Shown piece after piece: positions 26,664 through 35,187 of a DNA stretch of 54,304 bases. The DNA is from Aurantiochytrium sp. KH105 (Eukaryota; Sar; Bigyra; Thraustochytrida; Thraustochytriidae), in NCBI GenBank assembly GCA_003116975.1, contig BGKB01000255.1:1-54304 (forward strand), given 5' to 3'. Numbering within the stretch: the stretch's first letter is position 1; each line of letters starts with the position of its first letter. Made by a program: the position numbers and the translations under genes. Under the pieces are notes generated by a model, which had not been told where the DNA came from, ran no database searches, and saw only the letters and a list, made by a program, of their open reading frames with translations.

Positions 26664-29489
26664 ATGCAGACCATGACGACGAAGCGCGGCCTGCGCAAGT
26701 TCGTTAACGACGTTCGACAGTGCACGAGCCAGGAAGCAGAGAGGTCTCGCGTCCGCAAGGAACTCGCAAATGTGCGGTCCAAGTTCTCCGGCAGCAAGCA
26801 GCTGAAAAGCTATGACAGAAAGAAATATGTCTGGAAATTGGTCTATATACACATGCTCGGCTACGAAGTCGAATTCGGCCATGTCGAGGCCGTCAACCTG
26901 GCGAGTTCCTCGAATGCCGCCGAAAAGCAAGTTGGCTACCTCGCCCTGAGCACGCTCATTGGCAGTGACGCAGAGCTGGCGCGTCTCGCAATCAATACCG
27001 TCCGAAACGACCTCCAAAGTGACAAGACCTTTGATCAAATTCTGGCGCTCCACTTTTGCGGCAACATTGGCGGACCCGAGCTTGCCAGTGCGCTCGGTCC
27101 CGACGTCCTGCGTCTCGTCTCCAACGACGGCACGCCTGCGCCCGTGCGCAAGAAAGCTGCGCTCTGCGCGGCCAGCCTCGCACGCTTCGAGCCGGACCTG
27201 CTTGATGCCGAGTCCGTCGTCAGCTTTGCACTGCCCTGCCTAGAGCAGAGCTTCGAGCTAGGTCTCACGCTTGCTATGCTGGTCATACTTTCCAGCACCC
27301 CGGACCCGGATGGCGCGCTCCAGGACTCGGTCCCGGTGGTCATCAAACTGCTCGAGCGTCTTGTTCTCATCGCTGATGTTCCCTCGGGCTATCTCTACCA
27401 TGGCGTACCCTGTCCAATTCTTCAGGTGCAAGCATTGCAGTATCTGCAACGTTTCGATTTCCCATCGCACGCCGAACATGGCCCCACGCTCGTGCGCATT
27501 CTCCAGGTGCTTGTCAAATTCAGCGACGCGGGGACTACTGTCGTCAAGGCGAGTGCCCTGCACTCTGTGCGAACCGAGGCCGTCAACCTCGTGCTGCACT
27601 ATGGCGCCCGCGCACACCCGGATTTGCTTCAGAGCACCATCAGCCTCCTTGCTCGCCTCATTGTTCTCAAGGACCCGAACGTGCGGTACCTTGGTCTCGC
27701 AGGCATGGCGCGCCTTGCGCAAATGGCCAATCGCGAGGGCATGGCACGCGCCCTCATCAACGTTCGCGAACATCAAGAGGTGATTCTCGCCTCACTCGAG
27801 GTCAAAGACGATTCCATTCGTAAGCGCTGCCTGGATCTCGTGTTCGCCATGTGCGACGCGTCGAACGCGCAAACAATCGTTGAACGCTTGCTCAAGTACC
27901 TTGGAACCGCAAGTTACGCCATCAAGCCGGAGATGGTTCTCAAGATTGCCATTCTCGCGGAGCGCTTTGCCGAGGATAAAATTTGGTACATTGACACGGT
28001 CATGCATCTTATCGAGACAGCAGGCGATTTTGTCTCGGACGATATTTGGCACCGCGCGGTACAGGTTGTCACCAACACGCGTGAAGTGCAGCAGGCCGCT
28101 GCGGAAGCAGCGCTGCGTACGCTGCAAGCGCCGCACGTGCATGAATGCGGCATCAAGTTCTGCGCCTACTTGCTGGGCGAGTTTGGCAACATTCTGGTCG
28201 AGCGCAGTGGCGTTAGCGTTCCCTTGATTTTTGAAGAGATCAACCAGCACTTTGGCACTGCTTCCAACTCAACGCGCTGCATTCTTTTGCATGCGTACGC
28301 CAAGCTCGCACTCATGTACCCTAGCGACCTTGGCGAAGAGGTGAACCTGCTCATGGACGCTTATCGCGACTCGAGCGACCTCGAGTTGCAGCAGCGGGCA
28401 TGCGAATACTTTGCGCTGGCAAGCCTCGACGTCGTCAGTCAGGGGAGAGTGCTCGAACCCATGCCAGAGTTCTCACAGGAGCAGCTCGCCGCAGAGATTC
28501 GTGGCGTGCGCACCGGCGCCAACCGTTCTGCAGCGAGCCCTGGCGTGGCCGTTTCTCTGAAACAATCCTCTGCCACTGCAACGGATGCTTCTTCGGCCGT
28601 TCCCTCGCCTGCGTCTTCGGCCCCTCCATTGCCCCAAGCGCAAGGCGCTGAAAGTGCAGCGGATGCGGAGGATGCAATCGGCGACCTGCTCAATCTTGGA
28701 GATGACGACTACACGGTCACAGCTCCGTCCGTTCGTCTTGCCAAAGACGTCAGTCTCGAGCTCTACCGCAAGGCCCTGGTCCAACCGCGAGGGTTGCTGC
28801 ACGAGGACGCCATTGTGCAAGTGGGTGTGCAACATCAGTATCAGGGGTCTTCAGGAAAGGTAATGCTGTTCTTAGGCAATAAGACTTCGCTTCCGTGCCA
28901 AGAGGTCATTTGCACTGTACTTGGCAACGCAAACCTCAATGTGCAGGCGTCTATTGTGGACCCTGTCATTCCACCGCATGCGCAAACCCGCCAACAGCTT
29001 CTGGTCACCTGCATGGTGCCATTTGAGCGACCGCTCGACATCAAGCTGTCCTACTCTTTCAATGGTCTGCTGTATTTTGTGGATTTGCGCCTGCCTACGG
29101 CGATTACCTCGTTTGCGCAGCCAGTCAAGTTTTCTGATCAAGATTTCTCGGCAAAGTGGACCTCTCTCGGTGATGGGGCGCAGGACACCACCTCGCTCAC
29201 AACGCTCGGTCTGAATGATATTGATCACGCCGTTTCCGTGCTCGAGTCGCTTCACCTTGCGGCTTGGAAGCCTTCTGAAGGTCAGTCTATCTCTGCAGCC
29301 TGCACGATTGAGACCGCTACAATGAACCCGAAGACGCAAAAGCCTGCGGCTGTGGGTTGCCTCGTTCGTTTGGCGCTTGTCTCTGGGTCCTGCAGCGTCT
29401 CCGTCCGCGCGGCGAACCGTGCTGCTCGCTTGGGCCTCTTGCAAGTGCTCTCCACCACCCTCGTTGGACCTTCGTCATCATCGTCTTGA
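26664..29489 (+). CDS. AP2A: AP-2 complex subunit alpha (alpha-adaptin)
   Basis: The product is 941 aa, matching the 930-980 aa of other alpha-adaptins. The start is ATG 26664, giving the expected beginning with R-G-L-x-x-F-V-x-D-V-R and the N-terminal K-E-L-A-N-V-R-S-K-F motif; the in-frame extension to 26466 looks like UTR. Residues ~1-600 are the helical HEAT trunk, including E-A-V-N-L and Y-D-R-K-K-Y-V-W-K, which match AP-2 alpha rather than AP-1 gamma. A Ser/Ala/Pro hinge follows (~600-680), then the two-part appendage (~690-941) that binds accessory proteins. The protein is part of the plasma-membrane clathrin adaptor that binds PI(4,5)P2 and cargo in endocytosis. It is uninterrupted by introns, has no neighbours of related function and is probably constitutive. 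Confidence 0.95.
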   Translation: MQTMTTKRGLRKFVNDVRQCTSQEAERSRVRKELANVRSKFSGSKQLKSYDRKKYVWKLVYIHMLGYEVEFGHVEAVNLASSSNAAEKQVGYLALSTLIGSDAELARLAINTVRNDLQSDKTFDQILALHFCGNIGGPELASALGPDVLRLVSNDGTPAPVRKKAALCAASLARFEPDLLDAESVVSFALPCLEQSFELGLTLAMLVILSSTPDPDGALQDSVPVVIKLLERLVLIADVPSGYLYHGVPCPILQVQALQYLQRFDFPSHAEHGPTLVRILQVLVKFSDAGTTVVKASALHSVRTEAVNLVLHYGARAHPDLLQSTISLLARLIVLKDPNVRYLGLAGMARLAQMANREGMARALINVREHQEVILASLEVKDDSIRKRCLDLVFAMCDASNAQTIVERLLKYLGTASYAIKPEMVLKIAILAERFAEDKIWYIDTVMHLIETAGDFVSDDIWHRAVQVVTNTREVQQAAAEAALRTLQAPHVHECGIKFCAYLLGEFGNILVERSGVSVPLIFEEINQHFGTASNSTRCILLHAYAKLALMYPSDLGEEVNLLMDAYRDSSDLELQQRACEYFALASLDVVSQGRVLEPMPEFSQEQLAAEIRGVRTGANRSAASPGVAVSLKQSSATATDASSAVPSPASSAPPLPQAQGAESAADAEDAIGDLLNLGDDDYTVTAPSVRLAKDVSLELYRKALVQPRGLLHEDAIVQVGVQHQYQGSSGKVMLFLGNKTSLPCQEVICTVLGNANLNVQASIVDPVIPPHAQTRQQLLVTCMVPFERPLDIKLSYSFNGLLYFVDLRLPTAITSFAQPVKFSDQDFSAKWTSLGDGAQDTTSLTTLGLNDIDHAVSVLESLHLAAWKPSEGQSISAACTIETATMNPKTQKPAAVGCLVRLALVSGSCSVSVRAANRAARLGLLQVLSTTLVGPSSSSS

Positions 29490-30188
29490 GGGCTCTGTTT
29501 TCTATCTCATCGTCATTCATCATTGTTTGGGACTGTATTCGATCGTTCGACTTTCCCATTTTTTTCTTTCCAGGAAAACAAAGCAAAACACTAGTATAAA
29601 ATGAACCACCAAAAGGTAACAATTCCAGTTTAGCTCACTTTGCAGTGCAAATGTTGCACTTGCCTCGGAGGCACGCGCGTGCCGAGTCTACCTTGTCCTT
29701 GGGCGAGGGTGTGCGCGTGTGCATGGACAGAGTTTGATCAAAACTCACTCGCTCGCTCGGGTGCGCGCGCTCACTCGTCGGGAGTCGCGGCGCAGACGCC
29801 GAGCGCAGTCGCCAAGCGCTGCGAAAGGATTCCCGTGTGGCGGTGACGCACGGGCAGAGCGGCGAGCGAGCCGAGCGAGGTTTCTAAGGTGTAGTTTCGT
29901 TCTGTGGCAAGACCGCGCCGCGCCGGCATTACGCGGCGGCGCGCATAAACAATTGCATCGAACGACAAGCGCGCAGTCCCGGCCGGCAGCCGTGTTTACA
30001 GCCCTTGGTCTTGACAGGGAAGGAAGGTATCGATTGCCTTTGCGCTTCGGCCGACGGCGACGGCAAGTAGACGTCTAGTTCCTCGAGAACAAGGTCACGC
30101 GTGCGAGCAAGCAAGCAAGCGCAACAGCAACTAACTTGAACGAGAGCCCAGCCGTCGCGCGGCATTTTCACTGCTGGTCTCGCCAACA
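29490..30188. other. Spacer between AP-2 alpha and the NADPH oxidase
   Basis: No gene supported. A TATAAAA at 29595-29601 lies about 590 bp upstream of the oxidase start; the 29,700-30,180 stretch is GC-rich and is probably promoter and 5' UTR. Confidence 0.5.
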
Positions 30189-33086
30189 ATGGGCGGCCAG
30201 GATGAACAAGAAGACGAGGGCAATGGGTTCCAGGAAGAGTGGTACATGGCTATCGACAAGGCCACGAACAAGCCGTACTACTATAATTCATCAGGAGATA
30301 TGTCGCAAACGCCGCCCCCAGGTTTTCGAAGACCCTCCGAACAAGAGCAACGACGTGTGGCTGCGCGCAAAACCAGCTGGTTCGGTCAAAGACCAAGCCT
30401 TAAGCTCGAACCCGATGAAGAAGAAGGCGGGTTTGCAGCCCAAATCTCTGACGTACGCGCTCGGGGCATGAGCATGGTCCAGCGACTTAATCCGTTCGCC
30501 CCCGAGCTGGGCATCGGTGAAAAACGCGGCACTGTCCTTCGCGCCCTGTACGGCCACGTGGCTCGATTCGAGGACGAGCTCACAGTTCGACCAGGGCAAA
30601 CACTCGTAGGCATCGAGGTCGTCGAAGGCGGCGCCTGGTGGCTTGCAGAGCTAAATGGAAAGCGTGGTCACATTCCAGCAAATTATGTCGAGGTCGTGGA
30701 GCGCGACAATCAGGGACGCGTCCAAAAGGATAGGGACTATGGTGCCTCGCCTTCGGGATGGTTTCAGGCGCAGGCGCAGGCTGCTCCCGATCGCCCGCCC
30801 AAGCCAGCCCGACTCGCCGCCAAGCAGGTTCCACGGGGTCTCAACGCTCAGCTCAAAGACGAGAAACGTGCTAGTAACAGCAACCCGATCAAATGGCTGT
30901 ACCTGTGCCATACGTGGGGCTATGCCTTTGCTATCTTTGCCATCGTCACGGGCGCTTTGGCATTTTTGTGGTATTCCGAGGCTTCAAAGGAGATTGGAAG
31001 CACGCGAAAGAAGCAGCTTCTTGGCACCGATCGTTCGTGGACGGCGCCTGCCGTCGTTGGCATTGGCGCTGCCTCGCTCGCCTTTGAATATGTCTTTGGC
31101 CTTCGACGTCACAACGGCGACGGGCTGCCAGAGGTTCCGTTACGGACAATCATGTATCTCGGCATGAGTGTGCCGTGCTTCACCAGCTACGCCACGATGA
31201 TTACTGGCTTGATTGGTTGCGTGACGGCTGCGCTCAACTTTGTTGCCTTTTACAACAACGAGGAAGGTTCTGGCAAGACGCAGCGATTCGTCCCCAAGGT
31301 TTCTTGGAACAAGATGCTCACCTGGACGTACACGGAGGGGCTCATTATGTTCGCCTTCGTCGCCATCAACGCGGGTCTCTTTGTTGCTCGCTACTATCTG
31401 GAGGAATCTTCGCGCCAGGAGTGCGAGCGCTCTACGCTCAACACAGAGTGCATTTCCGCCTTTGCGCCCTTTGCCAAGGCGTTTGGAACCTCGCTCGACT
31501 TTACATGCGCGCTTGTTTTCTTTCCTGTGCTCCGTGCCGCACTCAACCGCATCTCCAAGATCGAGGTTGCGCCTAACAAGACGCTGGCTGTCGTCATTCC
31601 CATCAAGAAGAGCATCGCCTTTCACAAAGTGATTGCGTACTCGATTATTATCGGGTCCTTGGGCCACGTAGGCTTTCATTTTTTCAACTTTGCCATCGCT
31701 CCGGGACCGTCCATCGATCGTTTTGGCGCCATTGCACTTTGGACAGGCGGCGCGGTCACCTTTGGCATGGTCATTGTTTTTTGCGCAGCTCACAGTTCGG
31801 TGCGTCGTTCCAACTTTGAGGCGTTCTGGTGGAGTCACCACGTTTTTCTTCTCGTGATTCCTCTTTTGCTGGCCCATGGACCCAAGGTGTGGTACCTTGG
31901 TGTCGTTGCTTTCCCTGCATACGCGCTTGACCGCATCATCCGCACGCGTCGCGTCTCGCACAAGTTTTACGTCGACGCCGTCAGCTACGTCCACCCGGTG
32001 CTCAAACTGCAATTCTTTCCTGAACGACTGGATCTCTTTAAATTCCAAGCGGGCCAGTTCTTGCACCTCATTGTGCCGTATGTCAGTGAGAATGAGAGCC
32101 ATCCATTCACCATTTCATCCTCGTGGGGCGATCTCGAGCGGGAAGGCTTTGTCAGCGTTCACATTCGTATCCAGGCTAAGGGTTCGTGGACATACAATGT
32201 CATGAAGTACTTTCGCCTTCTCGCGGGCGCTGGTGAACTAACTAGTGATGGCCGGCCAACCTCGTTTGAAAAGTTCTTTACTCATTTTGACAGCTCGGGC
32301 GTCGTGCAGCGCGGCCTGCACGTTGGTCCCGATGGCAAGCCGCTCATCCGCGTTGACGGTCCGCACTCGGCGCCTGCACAAGTGTACTCGGTGTACCAGG
32401 ATGTGATGGTGGTGGGCTCGGGTATCGGTCTCACGCCTGCTGCTGCGATCCTCTCGGCTGTCACAAAGTACAAGTGGCGCAAAGGATTCTCGCCCGAGAC
32501 GCTCCGTCTGTACTGGATTGTGCGTCACAACGAGGTTGAGAGTTTTGATTGGTTCGTCGAGACTTTGGTGACGGTGAGTCAACGCGTTCTCGCGGACCGT
32601 CGCGCCGGCGCGATCACCCAAAATCATCGACTGCAAATCAACATTTATGTCACCAGCGTTCCCTCAACCACGCAGGTGCGTCGTGTTACTGACCCTGGGG
32701 TCAGTCGTGGGCCTCCTCGTCCCTCGCGCCCTCCCAAAGGAGGCAGTTTTGACAACGTCGTCGACGAATACCTTGGCTTCGATGTCGCCTCTCTCAAGGC
32801 CTTGCTCAGCAAACCGACAGTCGCTGCGCGAGAGCAGGCAGACTTGCAGTTCTCTCACTACGGCGAGGTCCATGTTCCGAATCGTCAAGGTGATATTTGG
32901 GTCTGGAATGGTCGTCCAGATTGGGATAACATCTTCCAGGTCAACCGTGATTCGCGAGCAGAAGGTGTGCCTGAGATCGGCGTCACCTTTTGCGGTGCGC
33001 CTGGCGTCGCACGTGCGCTCAAGGACAGCTGCGGCCGCTACACGGGTCCGGAGTGCAGGTTCACGTTGAATCAGGAGGTCTTTTAA
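30189..33086 (+). CDS. NADPH oxidase with N-terminal WW-like and SH3 domains
   Basis: The product is 965 aa. A WW-like module (~16-46) keeps the first Trp and the Tyr-Tyr-Tyr-Asn block but has Thr where the second Trp is expected. An SH3 domain (~114-172) has the ALY, WW and P-x-N-Y-V signatures. Three extra hydrophobic segments (235-264, 283-305, 320-355) precede a six-helix NOX core (378-585). Haem ligands fit NOX spacing exactly: H479 and H493 (14 apart), H550 and H563 (13 apart). The FAD motif HPFT is at 638-641, NADPH glycines GSGIGLTP at 743-750, and the chain ends in Phe as in other NOX proteins. Role: one-electron transfer from NADPH across the membrane to oxygen, giving superoxide. 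No EF-hands, so it is not a DUOX or RBOH type. A ferric reductase is a less likely alternative. Confidence 0.9.
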   Translation: MGGQDEQEDEGNGFQEEWYMAIDKATNKPYYYNSSGDMSQTPPPGFRRPSEQEQRRVAARKTSWFGQRPSLKLEPDEEEGGFAAQISDVRARGMSMVQRLNPFAPELGIGEKRGTVLRALYGHVARFEDELTVRPGQTLVGIEVVEGGAWWLAELNGKRGHIPANYVEVVERDNQGRVQKDRDYGASPSGWFQAQAQAAPDRPPKPARLAAKQVPRGLNAQLKDEKRASNSNPIKWLYLCHTWGYAFAIFAIVTGALAFLWYSEASKEIGSTRKKQLLGTDRSWTAPAVVGIGAASLAFEYVFGLRRHNGDGLPEVPLRTIMYLGMSVPCFTSYATMITGLIGCVTAALNFVAFYNNEEGSGKTQRFVPKVSWNKMLTWTYTEGLIMFAFVAINAGLFVARYYLEESSRQECERSTLNTECISAFAPFAKAFGTSLDFTCALVFFPVLRAALNRISKIEVAPNKTLAVVIPIKKSIAFHKVIAYSIIIGSLGHVGFHFFNFAIAPGPSIDRFGAIALWTGGAVTFGMVIVFCAAHSSVRRSNFEAFWWSHHVFLLVIPLLLAHGPKVWYLGVVAFPAYALDRIIRTRRVSHKFYVDAVSYVHPVLKLQFFPERLDLFKFQAGQFLHLIVPYVSENESHPFTISSSWGDLEREGFVSVHIRIQAKGSWTYNVMKYFRLLAGAGELTSDGRPTSFEKFFTHFDSSGVVQRGLHVGPDGKPLIRVDGPHSAPAQVYSVYQDVMVVGSGIGLTPAAAILSAVTKYKWRKGFSPETLRLYWIVRHNEVESFDWFVETLVTVSQRVLADRRAGAITQNHRLQINIYVTSVPSTTQVRRVTDPGVSRGPPRPSRPPKGGSFDNVVDEYLGFDVASLKALLSKPTVAAREQADLQFSHYGEVHVPNRQGDIWVWNGRPDWDNIFQVNRDSRAEGVPEIGVTFCGAPGVARALKDSCGRYTGPECRFTLNQEVF

Positions 33087-33686
33087 AAAAAAAAAGAGAG
33101 CAGCGGCCTCGCGATCACTTTGTCTTGACTCCGTTTGTCGCGTCGAGAGCCGTACTCTTCGGGCGAGCCCGCCGTCTTTTGCTCGATCGACAAGAGAAAG
33201 GGCAAAGTATTTTTCGCGGGTCAAGGTCGTGCTGGTTTGCTGGCTGACTAAGTTTGACTATGACCAACCACGTTGTGCAGTACTAACAGAGCAAAGCTAC
33301 TTCTGATGTGTTTCGTTTGGTTTTATTTTTGTCCATTGCCGTGGGCCGAGGGTTCCCTGTCGGATTCAGGCGATGCGAAACTACAATTCCTCGTGCAAGG
33401 CTTGGTCTTGCGGACTTGTCGCTCTGACGCACCATGTCAAAGAGGCGAGGGCATAGGCGCTCTCTCTGCTGGTTTCGCTTTTCTCTCTCTCTCTCTGCGC
33501 CTCTCTTTGCAGGTCTCCTCGGCAGCCTGCGGAGCAGTGAGTGGTGTTGCTTCACGTCCTCGCGGCGCGTGGTTCCGTGGTAGTTAGGGTAGAACAGGAC
33601 CATTTGGGATCCCTCTCCTCCGCGCGGCGCGGCGTCGACAGCGGAGGCAGAACCGGAAGGCGAGGCAGGCGAGGCGAGGCGAGGCG
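33087..33686. other. Spacer between the NADPH oxidase and XRCC2
   Basis: No gene seen in 600 bp. An A-run directly follows the oxidase stop codon. The last 200 bp is GC-rich and probably holds the XRCC2 promoter. Confidence 0.5.
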
Positions 33687-34667
33687 ATGCGGGCGGGCGT
33701 TGCGGGCGGCGTGGCCGAGGAGACCGCGTTCGAGCTGCTGCGGCGCACGCGGGGCGGCGCAGGGCCCGGATCCGGCGCACGCGGATGCGGCCTGTTCGCG
33801 AGAACGGGGCTCCCGGCGCTCGACGCGCTGCGCGAGACGCAGCGCGTCAAGCGCAGGGCGGCGGCGGCGGCGGAGGCAGCCGCGAAGAAAACCCCAGCGG
33901 CGGCCGCGGATGTTCTTCGCGATGTCGTGGAGATCTCAGGAGCGACGCAGACGGGCAAGACGGAGCTCGTGCTGCGCGCTGTGGCGACCTGCGTCTTGCC
34001 GGCGGAACTCGAGCTCGAGCTTGACGCCCACGATGGCGATGGCGAATCGAAAGCAGCGCCAAGGACGCTGCACCTGGGCGGCGAGGGCGCAAGTGTAGTC
34101 TTTTTCGACTCGGATCTTCGCCTGAACGTTGTCAGGCTTGCGGCCATCATTGCGGCCCCGCTAGAAAAAGCGTGTCTCGAAGGCCTCCTCTCCCAAAGCA
34201 AGGCAAGCGAGGTGGCGCGCGATTGCCTCGAGCGTGTGTTTCTGTACAGGTGCCCTGGGAGTCTGCAGGTTTTGTCGACTTTGCACTCTCTCACGACAGA
34301 TTTCCTCAAGATGCAAAACGTCAGACTTGTCGTGTTCGACTCCATTGCGGCGCATTATTGGCAAGACACGGAAACGGATTCGGTCTCTGCTGGCTTTCAC
34401 GTATCGATCCCACTTGCGATCCAGCAACTGGCCAGACGCCACATGGTCGCAATTCTGTGCGTGAAGCCGATGCTCTTCCAGCCACGCGGGGCTGACCGCG
34501 CTCCAGAGTACCTTTCGCAGACTTGGCAAAAGCTCGTTACATTGCGTCTCTTCGCCGAGTGTCTCGATGGACACTCACGCTTTCGCCTTTCGCATCTCGG
34601 TCAAGGCGAGGAACGCGTCTTTGATTTTTCCATTGATCACGCAGGCGTTAAAGTTGCCTCTTCCTAA
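33687..34667 (+). CDS. XRCC2: DNA repair protein XRCC2 (RAD51 paralog)
   Basis: The product is 326 aa (animal XRCC2 is about 280). The RecA-like ATPase core has Walker A GATQTGKT at 85-92 and Walker B at ~211-218 (LVVFDS followed by A-A-H-Y-W, the XRCC2-specific Tyr-Trp). The ~30 residues around 50-80 are an Ala/Lys/Arg insert not found in human XRCC2. Role by family: with RAD51D, RAD51B and RAD51C in the BCDX2 complex, it promotes RAD51 loading in homologous recombination in the nucleus. XRCC2 is favoured over RAD51D because of length and the Walker B context. No introns are apparent. Confidence 0.85.
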   Translation: MRAGVAGGVAEETAFELLRRTRGGAGPGSGARGCGLFARTGLPALDALRETQRVKRRAAAAAEAAAKKTPAAAADVLRDVVEISGATQTGKTELVLRAVATCVLPAELELELDAHDGDGESKAAPRTLHLGGEGASVVFFDSDLRLNVVRLAAIIAAPLEKACLEGLLSQSKASEVARDCLERVFLYRCPGSLQVLSTLHSLTTDFLKMQNVRLVVFDSIAAHYWQDTETDSVSAGFHVSIPLAIQQLARRHMVAILCVKPMLFQPRGADRAPEYLSQTWQKLVTLRLFAECLDGHSRFRLSHLGQGEERVFDFSIDHAGVKVASS

Positions 34668-35187
34668 TCTTTCTCTCTCTCTTTCTCCTTTCACACGCAA
34701 CGTCAGTAGAGCGTAGATTGTCTCTGGCCTGCAGCTGTTTTGTCTAAAGCATAATGGGCAAACCTGGCATTGTTTACTATCTTTGAAGCGAGAGAGAGGC
34801 CATTTTTGCATGATGTCGAGAGAAGCGTATACTTTAACGTTGCGCAGGAAGTAGATGATGATCAACTTGATAATTCCGAACATTGATTTCTTTTGTAAAG
34901 CGCTACGCTCTTGCGCTCTCGGTTGAGCAAAGTCGCTACTCCCGTGATCATTTTGGAGCACAGGACAAATGCTTTCCGTGATTCGTGATTGAGAACGAAC
35001 TGTGATGAAATGGTCTGCTTATGTCTATTGAGTATCGACTCCATTCGTAGTGGAGAGTACACAAGCCTGTTAGGTGAAATGTGCGATCAGAACTTTTCTT
35101 ATTCATTCAAAGGTATAACGTCCCTCTAATTGCAGGCGAAAACTGCCCCCTTTTAAGTTGAGAAACTGACGAGCGCCAACTCTGTGT
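34668..35187. other. Convergent spacer between XRCC2 and TSR1
   Basis: No gene in 520 bp. It is AT-richer than its flanks, as expected for two abutting 3' ends. Confidence 0.55.

Noticed and set aside
31140..32102. 320-codon minus frame
   Set aside because: Antisense shadow of the NADPH oxidase core.
33083..33097. A-run directly after the oxidase stop, suggesting a retrocopy
   Set aside because: A retrocopy would carry a 3' UTR before the A tail, and most genes here are intronless anyway.
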